64,000 nucleotides of DNA from Arsenicibacter rosenii (GTDB lineage Bacteria > Bacteroidota > Bacteroidia > Cytophagales > Spirosomataceae), in NCBI RefSeq assembly GCF_001870735.1, contig NZ_MORL01000002.1:62001-126000 (forward strand), read 5' to 3'. Positions 53,997 to 62,479 of the stretch are shown here, piece by piece. Below the pieces are notes generated by a model. That model made no database searches. It was not told the origin of the DNA and saw only the letters and a program-made list of their open reading frames with translations. The first letter of the stretch is position 1, and each line of letters begins with the position of its first letter. Made by a program: the position numbers and the translations under genes.

Positions 53997-54242
53997 ATGA
54001 CGCTCGAAATCATAACGCCTGACCGGAAAGTATTCTCGGGAGAGGCAACGGCCGTTACCTTTCCGGGTAGCGAAGGTCAGTTTCAGGTACTGAACGACCA
54101 CGCTCCTCTGGTAAGCACACTGGCCCGCGGACCGGTTACGATTCAGACAGCCTCTGGCCAACAAACATTTACCGTTGATGGTGGTGTGGTTGAAGTATTG
54201 CGCAACAAAGTGTTGGTGCTTGCCGAAGCGGTTGTCAGCTAA
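53997..54242 (+). CDS. atpC: F1Fo ATP synthase subunit epsilon, short form
   Basis: An 81-residue protein that is just the N-terminal beta-sandwich of subunit epsilon (LEIITPDRKVFSGEATAVTFPGSEGQFQVLNDHAPLVSTLARGPV). The usual C-terminal helical hairpin that inhibits rotation, present in the roughly 135-residue forms, is missing, as is common in Bacteroidota. It follows atpD by 79 bases in the same transcript. Confidence 0.95.
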   Translation: MTLEIITPDRKVFSGEATAVTFPGSEGQFQVLNDHAPLVSTLARGPVTIQTASGQQTFTVDGGVVEVLRNKVLVLAEAVVS

Positions 54243-54278
54243 TACCATATAAAAGCGGCCCAAACTGCCGTTTTTCGG

Positions 54279-54309
54279 AAGGACAAGTCGAAAGGCTTGT
54301 CCTTTTTTT
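54279..54309 (+). terminator. Intrinsic terminator after atpC
   Basis: AAGGACAAG (54279-54287) and CTTGTCCTT (54296-54304) form a 9-base-pair stem followed by a T-run. A smaller CGGC/GCCG stem with T5 lies just upstream at 54255-54275. Confidence 0.9.
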
Positions 54310-54344
54310 ATAGCTTCGGGGCTGTAACTGATGAACCTGATCCA

Positions 54345-54881
54345 ATGAAACGCTCCGAAATCCCCTTCATGCCCGAGTTCTTCGACCGCTACATCAACCG
54401 CGTGGCCGATATCGAACTCCTGGACGCCCTGTCGGCCTTTGACCGCTTCGAAAAAATTGTCCCTGCCGAAACGCTGACCGCGCTGGGTGACTCGATCTAC
54501 GCGCCGGGCAAATGGACGATGAAAGACATCGTACAGCACCTGATTGACACGGAACGCATTATGAGCTACCGCGCACTCCGGTTTGCCCGCAATGATCAGA
54601 CGATACTGCCCGGTTTTGACGAAGATCTGTTCAGTACCTCGGCGCATGCTACGACGCGCCACCTGGAAGACTTGCTCGATGAATTTGCCGTGGTGCGTCA
54701 GGCGAGCATCGCTCTCTTCAACAGCTTTGATGAGGAAATGCTGCTGCGGACGGGGATCTGTTTTAACAAAAGCGTCTCGGTGGCAGCGATTGGTTTTATC
54801 CTCGCCGGCCATCCGATTCACCACGGACACGTTATTCAGGAGCGTTATCTGCCTCTGCTCAGCGCGACAGGATTGATATGA
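54345..54881 (+). CDS. DinB superfamily protein
   Basis: The ATG at 54345 gives a 178-residue four-helix-bundle protein. Putative metal ligands are His in IVQHLIDTERIM and the pair in HPIHHGHVIQERYLPLL, the usual DinB arrangement. Family members are metal-dependent, and some are thiol transferases such as bacillithiol transferase; most are unassigned. It begins 35 bases after the atp terminator. Its stop overlaps an upstream-extended frame of the next peptidase, but the peptidase itself starts later. Confidence 0.88.
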   Translation: MKRSEIPFMPEFFDRYINRVADIELLDALSAFDRFEKIVPAETLTALGDSIYAPGKWTMKDIVQHLIDTERIMSYRALRFARNDQTILPGFDEDLFSTSAHATTRHLEDLLDEFAVVRQASIALFNSFDEEMLLRTGICFNKSVSVAAIGFILAGHPIHHGHVIQERYLPLLSATGLI

Positions 54882-54985
54882 TTATAGGATTAACAGCGAT
54901 AGGTGTTAACATCCTGTGCATCCTGAAATCCTGTCAGCATAAAAGGAGATTGTTTCGTATTTTCGTCCTTCAAGACCCGATCAAC

Positions 54986-57211
54986 ATGCTGAAACAAACC
55001 TTTGTGATCGTCGCTCTAACGGTTCAGGTGGCCTATGCGCAAACCAAACAGAAAATCGTGGCGACGGATTTAACCCGCATTAAGCAAGTCGGGGGCATTC
55101 AGGTAGCCCCGAACGGTCAGCAGGCGATTTATACGCTGACGACCATCGAACCCAACCCCGACCAGCGGGACGAATACGAATACAAAACCCATCTCTACGT
55201 TACAGACCTGAAACCCGGCACGGCCAAAGCACTGACCCGTGGTGCGGAAAGCGTTCGCGGGGCGGTGTGGTCACCCGATGGCAAGTCACTTGCTTTTGCC
55301 CGGACTGTCCGGGGCAAGTCTCAGATTTTTGTGATGCCGCTGGATGGCGGCGAAGCCTGGCAGCTGACCAACAGCCAATACGGAGCCTCGAATCCACGGT
55401 GGTCGCCCGACGGGTCGAAGATCGTTTTCTCAACGGGCGTGACCTTCGCCCAGATGCTGGCCGACTCGGTCCTGAATCCCGGCAAACGGACACCGGCGTG
55501 GTCGCTCGAAAAACCGGGCTTTACCAGCAACGACTACATCAAACCCGATAAAAAAACCAAACCAAATCCCGATGGCTCACTGGCCGAAATCCGTGCGTAT
55601 CTGAATAAGGACGTTGAGGATAAAAAGGCGAAGGTGATCAACCGGCTGAATTTTCAGGGTGAGTTTACGACCGAGCCCGATATGTCGTTTACGCACCTGT
55701 ATGTCACGGATGTACGGGATGGCGCACTTGCCAAAGCACTGACCCACGGCTTTTATTCGTTTCAGGGCGCTACCTGGATGCCCGACGGGAAAAACATCCT
55801 GGCCGTGACCGACCGCGATACCTTGCAGCATCCGGACCGCGAGAATGCGAATGCCATCATTGCTCTGCCGATCGACGGATCGGGCCGCCGGACGGTGTTG
55901 CTCGAAGAAAAAGGACGCAGTTATTCGGCGCCCGAACTCTCGCCCGACGGCCGCTTGCTGGCGTTCCTGACCAGCCCGTCGGAAGGCGTAAACTTCGGTC
56001 AGCTGGGTGTGGCTACGCTGAACGGACTGTCGGTCACCGGTAAGGATCTGGTAACCTTTGACCGCGCAGCCGGTGGCCTGAAATGGGTCAGCGCAACGAC
56101 AACCAGCGGAAAGAGCAAAAAGGCCACAACGCTGCTGCTGTACTTCACGGCTCCGTCGAACGGCGGGGTGCCGCTGTACCGCCTTGATCCGGCGACGAAA
56201 CAAATCAGCCAGCTGACGGATTTTGAGAGCGGGGTTACCGGCTTCGACGCATCGGGCGAAAAGGTGGTGTTTGCTAAAACGGAAGTAGCCAACCCGTCGG
56301 AATTATTTGTAGCCGATGCCGTCGCTAAGAACGCACAGAAGCTGACTACCCACAATGATTGGGTAGACGGAAAACTACTGAGCAAACCCGAAAAACGGAT
56401 TTATAAAAACTCGCTGGGGCAATCGGTTGAGTACTGGATCATGAAACCGGCGGCGCTGGCGGGTGGTCAGGCGGCGGGTGAGCAGAAATATCCGTTGTTG
56501 TTGCAGATGCACGGCGGCCCGACGGCCATGTGGGGGCCGGGTGAGGCATCGATGTGGCACGAGCTGCAATATTTCTGTGCGCAGGGCTATGGCGTTGTCT
56601 ACGCTAATCCGCGCGGATCGGGTGGCTATGGTATTGCATTCCAGCGTGCCAACATTAAGGATTGGGGCACTGGCCCCGCCGAAGATGTGCTGGCTGCCGC
56701 GACCGATGCGGCGAAGGAAAACTGGGTTGATACCAGCCGTCAGGTGATCACCGGCGGATCGTATGCGGGTTATCTGACGGCCTGGATTGTTGGGCACGAT
56801 AACCGGTTTAAGGCTGCTTTTGCGCAGCGGGGCGTATATGAACTGACGACGTTTATGGGCGAGGCCAACGCCTGGCGGCTGGTGCCAAACTACTTCGCGT
56901 ATCCGTGGGTAGCCGGTGCACAGGCTATTCTGGATGCCAACTCGCCGTATACCTTCGTAGATAAGATCAAAACGCCGCTGCTGATCAAACACGGCGAAAA
57001 TGACCTGCGGACGGGCGTTTCGCAAAGCGAAATGCTGTACAAGAGCCTGAAGATTCTGGGCCGTCCGGTGGAATATGTCCGGATGCCGGGCGCCACGCAC
57101 GAGCTGAGCCGCACGGGCAACGTACGCCAGCGGATCGACCGGATTCTGCGGATTTATGAATTCTTCGAACGGTATGTCGGCCACGGCGCGACGGGGTTAA
57201 CGCAAAAATAA
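54986..57211 (+). CDS. Secreted S9-family prolyl oligopeptidase/acylaminoacyl peptidase
   Basis: The ATG at 54986 gives 741 residues with a signal peptide (FVIVALTVQVAYAQ); the longer frame from 54878 is rejected. The N-terminal part is a beta-propeller with repeated SPDGK blocks (VWSPDGKSLAF, RWSPDGSKIVF, MPDGKNILAV, LSPDGRLLAF). The C-terminal alpha/beta hydrolase domain has LLLQMHGGPTAMWG, the nucleophile in GGSYAGYLTAW, Asp in HGENDLRTGVSQSE and His in GATHELSR. It cleaves short peptides in the periplasm. It is a single transcription unit between DinB-like and Nudix genes. Confidence 0.93.
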   Translation: MLKQTFVIVALTVQVAYAQTKQKIVATDLTRIKQVGGIQVAPNGQQAIYTLTTIEPNPDQRDEYEYKTHLYVTDLKPGTAKALTRGAESVRGAVWSPDGKSLAFARTVRGKSQIFVMPLDGGEAWQLTNSQYGASNPRWSPDGSKIVFSTGVTFAQMLADSVLNPGKRTPAWSLEKPGFTSNDYIKPDKKTKPNPDGSLAEIRAYLNKDVEDKKAKVINRLNFQGEFTTEPDMSFTHLYVTDVRDGALAKALTHGFYSFQGATWMPDGKNILAVTDRDTLQHPDRENANAIIALPIDGSGRRTVLLEEKGRSYSAPELSPDGRLLAFLTSPSEGVNFGQLGVATLNGLSVTGKDLVTFDRAAGGLKWVSATTTSGKSKKATTLLLYFTAPSNGGVPLYRLDPATKQISQLTDFESGVTGFDASGEKVVFAKTEVANPSELFVADAVAKNAQKLTTHNDWVDGKLLSKPEKRIYKNSLGQSVEYWIMKPAALAGGQAAGEQKYPLLLQMHGGPTAMWGPGEASMWHELQYFCAQGYGVVYANPRGSGGYGIAFQRANIKDWGTGPAEDVLAAATDAAKENWVDTSRQVITGGSYAGYLTAWIVGHDNRFKAAFAQRGVYELTTFMGEANAWRLVPNYFAYPWVAGAQAILDANSPYTFVDKIKTPLLIKHGENDLRTGVSQSEMLYKSLKILGRPVEYVRMPGATHELSRTGNVRQRIDRILRIYEFFERYVGHGATGLTQK

Positions 57212-57273
57212 ACGACAGGTATCCCGATCTATTTACTTTCTTACGGCGCGGAGTAACCCTCCGCGCTACTTTT

Positions 57274-57942
57274 ATGGAAAAACTGGAAGACGCACCAAAG
57301 TTCCGTTTCTGGAAGCAGAATGCCGAAGCAAACGGGTTGACGATCAACAAGATCGATGATTTTTATATCCGCCGCCGCCACAACGGCGAAGTCCTGTTTG
57401 CAATGCTTGAAATCGACGCCGATACCCCCGAGGGCGATAAAATTCCGCCTGCCTTATTTCTGAAGGGGCATGCGGTATCGGTACTGGTTGCGCTGATCGA
57501 CAAGGAGACGCGGGAGAAGTTTGTGGTGCTGGTCCGGCAGCGGCGGATCTGCGACGGTTCGCATTCGTATGAGCACCCCGCCGGTATGGTGGATGCCGAC
57601 GACGATGCGGCCGATGTGGCGGCCCGCGAGCTGGGTGAAGAAATCGGTCTGACGGCCACCGCCGCCGAGCTCACGCGCCTGAACCCGCGGCTGTGGTTCC
57701 CAAGCACCGGCACCAGCGACGAGGGCATGCATTTTTACTTTATCGAGAAGGAACTGACGCGGGCGGAGATTATGGCGTTCCATCACCGCGACATGGGCAA
57801 TCAGTCGGAGTTTGAGCGGATTACGACGGCGGTCGAGACCTTGCCGGCCTCACACAAGCTGATCAACAACGTAAACGGGTTGCTGTTAAACTTCCTGTAC
57901 CTGCAGCACGTCGGCGATTATGAGACGATGAAATTGTTGTAA
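57274..57942 (+). CDS. Nudix hydrolase
   Basis: A 222-residue protein with the Nudix box in GMVDADDDAADVAARELGEEIGL (residues about 104-126; Gly, RE, EE and G positions kept). The C-terminal part (LRLNPRLWFPSTGTSDEGMHFYFIEK) is like ADP-ribose or ADP-sugar pyrophosphatases. It hydrolyses a nucleoside diphosphate linked to another moiety; the substrate is unknown. The stop at 57940-57942 lies within the upstream boxes of the tRNA-Arg promoter. Confidence 0.9.
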   Translation: MEKLEDAPKFRFWKQNAEANGLTINKIDDFYIRRRHNGEVLFAMLEIDADTPEGDKIPPALFLKGHAVSVLVALIDKETREKFVVLVRQRRICDGSHSYEHPAGMVDADDDAADVAARELGEEIGLTATAAELTRLNPRLWFPSTGTSDEGMHFYFIEKELTRAEIMAFHHRDMGNQSEFERITTAVETLPASHKLINNVNGLLLNFLYLQHVGDYETMKLL

Positions 57943-57964
57943 ATATATTTTTTTTGTATATTTG
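57934..57964 (+). promoter_or_regulatory. Promoter of tRNA-Arg
   Basis: TATATTTG at 57957-57964 with TTG at 57934-57936 (23-base spacing) or 57937-57939. It overlaps the last codons of the Nudix gene, and the tRNA begins 20 bases after the -7 box. Confidence 0.7.
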
Positions 57965-57984
57965 CACTCCCAAATAGGGAAACT

Positions 57985-58056
57985 GCTCCCGTAGTTCAAT
58001 GGATAGAATTATGGTTTCCGGTACCATCGATAGGGGTTCGAATCCCTTCGGGAGCA
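57985..58056 (+). tRNA. tRNA-Arg(CCG)
   Basis: A 72-base cloverleaf. The acceptor stem is GCTCCCG/CGGGAGC with discriminator A. The D arm is GTTC...GAAT, the anticodon stem ATGGT/ACCAT encloses loop TTCCGGT (anticodon CCG), and the T arm is AGGGG-TTCGAAT-CCCTT. It is uninterrupted and the CCA end is not encoded. Confidence 0.96.
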
Positions 58057-58070
58057 CAATCTTACAATTT

Positions 58071-58125
58071 AGGCTAATCAGTTTGAGAGCGAAAAATCTC
58101 AAAATCAACTGATTAGCCTTTTTTT
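58071..58125 (+). terminator. Terminator after tRNA-Arg
   Basis: AGGCTAATCAGTT (58071-58083) pairs with AACTGATTAGCCT (58107-58119), followed by a T-run. It also serves the convergent DUF4403 gene. Confidence 0.88.
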
Positions 58126-58135
58126 GTTGCCCCCC

Positions 58136-59521
58136 TCACAACTCCTGCACCCTTACCTCCACCCGCGACTGTACGTTAATCAGCGTCTGAATGCCATCGG
58201 GGCGGACAGCAACGCGCTGGGGCACAAACCGGAAATATGGAATCGTCAAATCGGTTTTCTGGCCGGCGTTTGATTGCTCAAAGGCTTGACTAATCTTGCG
58301 CGGCAAAGCCTCAATCTGATCGTGGAGCGGGAAGGTGAGGACGTGTTGCAGGGAGTCGAGCAGGTGGTCATGAATGAGTGTGGCCGCACTGCTCACCAGC
58401 GCCTGCTCGGTGTTGACGTCGAAACCGAGTTTTTCGATCCGCAGGGTATTGGTCAGCGTGTCATATACGGGTCGGCCACGGAAGTACAGCGTTCCGCGTA
58501 CCATGCCGCGCACATCGGCTTTCACAATAATTGCCTGTTGACCACCGTATACCGAGGCTTCTTTAATAGTCAGCATGCCGCTGGCCAGCGAAAATTTTTT
58601 CTTATGTAAGGTCTGGGCTAACAGCTGATTGAGGGCTTCGTAACGGACAAAACTCATGAGGTGCAGGTCGGAGCGCTCCGGTACGTCAGGGCGCTTTTGC
58701 AGGTTTGGTAAGACCGAATCCGGGACTACTTCGGGGCGTTCACCAAGGGCGGTTCGCGTCCGGAAGGCAATCCGGAGCGGAATGGTAATCGATTCGCTGT
58801 CGCCCTGGATAGTCGCCGTTGCTACGCTGATCGGTTTGGGCAATAGCCACAGTCCGTACTCCTTGCTCAGGCGCAGGGGCTTTTGTAAATCCTTCCAGAT
58901 AGGTTTCACCATTTTGTCGAGCCGGAGTTCCTGATACACCGCTGAGTCGATGGCACTTTCGATGCGGGCCTGCTGGCTTTTCAGTAGATCATCGGCCAAT
59001 TTGGTCAGTTCAATTTCTTTACCGAATAACTTAATACCTGGTTTTTTGATCCATTGATAATCGGCAAATTTAGCTTTGGTGAGCAACCGCCAGTTTGGTG
59101 TTACGGCCAGTGTGCTGTTAAAATTGACGTGCAGCTGGCAAAAGGCTTTTTCGGTCTGCTTTTGTTCGGACTTCAGCGGATTAATCAGCCACACCTGTAT
59201 CGGGGCCGAAAAGCTCACGCGCTCACCGACATACCTGATCTTTACCGACCCCATGCGTTCGACACGTAACGGCAGCAAACCGCCCTTTTTCCCTTTCTTC
59301 GACTCCTGACTGATCAGTACAGGGTCCAGCGATTCATTTATTTTTTTTTCCAGTTCAGACAGGCGAAATGATATTGGCCCGGCCAGATACGAGATCTGAT
59401 CGGGAATGGCCGGGTCGAAACCTTCTGCCTTCGGGGGCTGCGGTTTCACTTTTTTACAACCAATGGCCAGAAATAGTAGTGTAAAGCAGGTTAATAAACC
59501 AAAAATCCGTTGCATTTTCAT
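58136..59521 (-). CDS. DUF4403 family lipoprotein
   Basis: 461 residues from the ATG at 59521, with a lipoprotein signal (FGLLTCFTLLFLAIGCKK, lipidated Cys near residue 22). The body matches DUF4403: SYLAGPISFRLSELEKKIN, VRYVGERVSF-type strands, a middle SALADYQW-like segment, and a C-terminal domain with LYFRGRPVYDTLTNTLRIEKLGFDVNTE. These are outer-membrane or periplasmic proteins with a BPI/tubular-lipid-binding-like fold, probably handling lipids. A single gene on the minus strand. Confidence 0.87.
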   Translation of the reverse strand: MKMQRIFGLLTCFTLLFLAIGCKKVKPQPPKAEGFDPAIPDQISYLAGPISFRLSELEKKINESLDPVLISQESKKGKKGGLLPLRVERMGSVKIRYVGERVSFSAPIQVWLINPLKSEQKQTEKAFCQLHVNFNSTLAVTPNWRLLTKAKFADYQWIKKPGIKLFGKEIELTKLADDLLKSQQARIESAIDSAVYQELRLDKMVKPIWKDLQKPLRLSKEYGLWLLPKPISVATATIQGDSESITIPLRIAFRTRTALGERPEVVPDSVLPNLQKRPDVPERSDLHLMSFVRYEALNQLLAQTLHKKKFSLASGMLTIKEASVYGGQQAIIVKADVRGMVRGTLYFRGRPVYDTLTNTLRIEKLGFDVNTEQALVSSAATLIHDHLLDSLQHVLTFPLHDQIEALPRKISQAFEQSNAGQKTDLTIPYFRFVPQRVAVRPDGIQTLINVQSRVEVRVQEL

Positions 59522-59691
59522 TGCCTGATAAACAGACAAATGATGTAAAAGTTAGAGAAAATTAGCTACGTAACGACTTTTAGTCATAGGCCGGATTATT
59601 CGTACGACAGACCGTATATTTTAGGAAATAAAACTATACCTGTCACGATTTCGTTTTATTTTTGCTTTATAACATACAAAAGCCCACAGAC

Positions 59692-61395
59692 ATGGAGTCA
59701 CAAACTTCGGCAAAAAACTACCCTTGGCTACGCTTTTACCCTGAGGGGGTTCCTTATGAAATCAATCCCGATGCCTATCCATCGCTGATTGGCCTGATCG
59801 AAGACGGATGCCAGCGTTTCCGCGATCAGCCTGCATATGCTTGCATGGGCAAAAAAATTACGTTCGGGGAATTAGATACCTTATCGAAAAATTTTGCTTC
59901 GTTTCTGCAAAACGACCTTGGCCTGAAAAAAGGTGATCGCCTGGCTATTCAGATGCCGAACCTGCTGCAGTATCCGATTGCCATGTTTGGTGCTTTGCGG
60001 GCGGGGCTGGTTGTGGTAAACACAAACCCGCTCTATACGCCCCGCGAGATGCAGCATCAGTTCAAAGACTCGGGCGCAACGGCTATTGTGATCCTGGCCA
60101 ACTTCGGCAGCAACCTGGAGAAAATTCTGGCTCAGACGGATATTAAACACGTAATTATTACCGAGATCGGTGACCGGCTCGGCTTCCCGAAAAAGCTGAT
60201 TGTCAATGCGGTGGTGAAATACGTGAAAAAGATGGTGCCCGCTTTTAACCTGCCGGGGGCTGTTTCGTTCAACGACGCGCTCGCCAAAGGCAGCAGCCGG
60301 CCCATGAAACCGGTAGCGGTAAATGGCCAGGATCTGGCGTTTATCCAGTACACGGGTGGTACGACCGGGGTGTCGAAAGGCGCGATGCTGACCCACCGGA
60401 ATATTATTGCCAACGTCGAAGCGCAGGATGCCTGGATGAAACCGGCTACGGTGGCAGGCACGTGTGAGGTACTGGTAGCAGCCTTGCCGCTGTATCACGT
60501 CTATGCGTTGACGGTGAATGCCTTAGCGGCGTTGAAGTCGGGGGCGATGAACCTGCTGATTACCAACCCGCGCGACCTGAATGCGTTCATTGATGATCTG
60601 AAGAAATACGAAATTACGACCATGACCGGGGTGAATACCCTCTATAACGGGCTGCTGAATCATCCGCGGATCAAGGAGGTTGATTTCAGCCACCTGAAAA
60701 TCACGTCGGCGGGTGGAATGGCCCTGCAAACGGCGGTGGCTGAACGTTGGGAAGCCCTGACCGGCTGTAAACCGGCAGAGGGTTACGGACTCTCGGAAAC
60801 GTCGCCGGTCCTGTCATCAAACCCGGTTGATGGGAATGCGCGGATCGGGACAATCGGTATCCCGTGGCCAAGTACGCAACTAAAGCTGGTAAAGGACGAC
60901 GGCACCGAAGCAGCCCTGGGCGAACCCGGCGAGATCTGGGCCCGTGGTCCGCAGGTATTTAAAGGCTACTATAACCGCCCTGATGAAACGGCAAAGGTCA
61001 TGGAAGGCGACTGGTTTAAAACCGGTGATATCGGCGTGGTAGATGCCGATGGCTATTTCCGGATCGTGGATCGTAAAAAGGACATGATTCTGGTGTCCGG
61101 CTTCAACGTGTACCCGAACGAGATCGAAGATGTGGTCGCTAAGTGCCCGGGTGTGCTGGAAGTTGCCTGTATCGGAGTGCCGGATGCCCGGTCAAATGAG
61201 GTGGTGAAGGTGTTCGTCGTGAAAAAAGACGACAGCCTGAACGAAGACCAGATCAAAGCCTATTGCCGCGAAAATCTGACGGCCTATAAAGTGCCGAAAC
61301 AGATTGAGTTCCGGACCGAATTGCCAAAGTCGAACGTGGGTAAAATCCTGCGCCGGCCGCTACGGGAGGAGGAGCTGGCAAAGCTGAAGAAATAA
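59692..61395 (+). CDS. fadD: Long-chain acyl-CoA synthetase (AMP-forming)
   Basis: The ATG at 59692 gives 567 residues. Motifs are the P-loop YTGGTTGVSKGA, AALPLYHVYALTVN, GYGLSETSPVL, the hinge DGYFRIVDRKKDMILVSGFNVYPNEIEDV and the C-terminal catalytic Lys in LPKSNVGKILRRPLR. It activates fatty acids to acyl-CoA via acyl-AMP at the inner membrane, feeding beta-oxidation or lipid synthesis. A -7 type box TATTTTTG lies at 59657-59664. It is followed by an inverted repeat and cysM. Confidence 0.92.
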   Translation: MESQTSAKNYPWLRFYPEGVPYEINPDAYPSLIGLIEDGCQRFRDQPAYACMGKKITFGELDTLSKNFASFLQNDLGLKKGDRLAIQMPNLLQYPIAMFGALRAGLVVVNTNPLYTPREMQHQFKDSGATAIVILANFGSNLEKILAQTDIKHVIITEIGDRLGFPKKLIVNAVVKYVKKMVPAFNLPGAVSFNDALAKGSSRPMKPVAVNGQDLAFIQYTGGTTGVSKGAMLTHRNIIANVEAQDAWMKPATVAGTCEVLVAALPLYHVYALTVNALAALKSGAMNLLITNPRDLNAFIDDLKKYEITTMTGVNTLYNGLLNHPRIKEVDFSHLKITSAGGMALQTAVAERWEALTGCKPAEGYGLSETSPVLSSNPVDGNARIGTIGIPWPSTQLKLVKDDGTEAALGEPGEIWARGPQVFKGYYNRPDETAKVMEGDWFKTGDIGVVDADGYFRIVDRKKDMILVSGFNVYPNEIEDVVAKCPGVLEVACIGVPDARSNEVVKVFVVKKDDSLNEDQIKAYCRENLTAYKVPKQIEFRTELPKSNVGKILRRPLREEELAKLKK

Positions 61396-61421
61396 CCATC
61401 TTCTGCAGGGTGGGTAACCAT

Positions 61422-61527
61422 AAAAAAGGAGTTTGACAACTGACGGTGGGTGTTCGTTTGCGGAAGTTTCATGAATTTTGAACTTCTGAAACCGGACCGG
61501 CTGTTCAAGTTATCAAACTCCTTTTTT
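61422..61527. repeat. 15-base inverted repeat ending at the cysM start
   Basis: AAAAAAGGAGTTTGA (61422-61436) pairs perfectly with TCAAACTCCTTTTTT (61513-61527) across 76 bases, with further pairs inside. The right arm ends in a T-run 4 bases before the cysM start codon at 61532. It can act as a terminator for fadD or an attenuator/translation block for cysM. Confidence 0.75.
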
Positions 61528-61531
61528 GATT

Positions 61532-62416
61532 ATGGCTACACTCTTAGACCTTGTAGGTAATACGCCCCTCGTCGAACTCAACCGCATGGCCGCAGATGCG
61601 GGTATCAGTCCCAATGTCAAAATACTGGCAAAACTGGAAGGAAATAATCCCGGCGGTAGTGTGAAAGACCGTGCCGCTTATAGCATGATCCGTGGCGCAC
61701 TGGATCGTGGTGATCTGAAGCCAGGCATGAAACTGATTGAGGCAACGAGTGGCAATACCGGCATTGCACTGGCCATGATTGCGCGTTTGTTCGGGGTGGA
61801 TATTGAGCTGGCCATGCCTAAAAACTCAACCCGTGAACGTGTTTTAACGATGGAAGCCTTCGGGGCAACCGTAACCCTCACCGAAACGATTGAAAGTGCG
61901 CGCGACTATGCGGAAGAGCAGGTGCAAAAAGGCGGATTTCTGATGCTGAATCAGTTTGCCAACCCTGACAACTACCTGGCACACTACCGGACAACAGGCC
62001 CTGAAATCTGGCGGGATACGGCCGGTCAGGTGACGCACTTTGTCTCATCAATGGGAACAACCGGTACAATCATGGGGACGTCGCGTTTCCTGAAAGAGCA
62101 AAATCCGGATATTCAGATTGTGGGCTGCCAGCCGACTGATGGTTCGTCGATTCCGGGTATCCGGAAATGGCCGCAGGAATACTTGCCGAAAATCTTTGAT
62201 CCGCAGCGTGTTGACCGTGTCATTGAGGTGTCGCAGGAAGAGGCTACCCGGACGACCCGGTTACTGGCGAAAGTTGAAGGGGTGTTTGCCGGTATGAGTA
62301 GCGGTGGTGCGACATGGGCCGCGCTGCGCCTGGCCAGCGAGCTGGAATCCGGCGTGATTGTCTGCATTATCTGCGACCGCGGCGACCGCTACCTGTCGTC
62401 GGAGTTGTTTGGATAG
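61532..62416 (+). CDS. cysM: Cysteine synthase B-type O-acetylserine sulfhydrylase
   Basis: The ATG at 61532 gives 294 residues. PLP-binding Lys lies in NNPGGSVKDRAA, followed by the substrate loop EATSGNTGIALAMIA. The PLP phosphate loop is SSMGTTGTIMGTSRFLKE, and KVEGVFAGMSSGG is a late conserved segment. It makes cysteine from O-acetylserine and sulfide or thiosulfate in the cytosol. Length and the missing C-terminal extension of CysK fit the CysM type. A hairpin directly upstream may control it. Confidence 0.93.
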   Translation: MATLLDLVGNTPLVELNRMAADAGISPNVKILAKLEGNNPGGSVKDRAAYSMIRGALDRGDLKPGMKLIEATSGNTGIALAMIARLFGVDIELAMPKNSTRERVLTMEAFGATVTLTETIESARDYAEEQVQKGGFLMLNQFANPDNYLAHYRTTGPEIWRDTAGQVTHFVSSMGTTGTIMGTSRFLKEQNPDIQIVGCQPTDGSSIPGIRKWPQEYLPKIFDPQRVDRVIEVSQEEATRTTRLLAKVEGVFAGMSSGGATWAALRLASELESGVIVCIICDRGDRYLSSELFG

Positions 62417-62417
62417 T

Positions 62418-62470
62418 AAGTGGAGGTACCTTCCCGGAAGCACAAAACTTCCGGGAAGGTACCTCCACTT
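62418..62470. repeat. Perfect hairpin with CCTTCCCGGAAG core
   Basis: Arms 62418-62440 and 62448-62470 are perfect 23-base complements around a 7-base loop. The core ACCTTCCCGGAAG parallels the hairpin at 42933-42983. It lies between the convergent cysM and OPT genes, and overlaps neither. Confidence 0.92.
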
Positions 62471-62479
62471 TACAAAACC

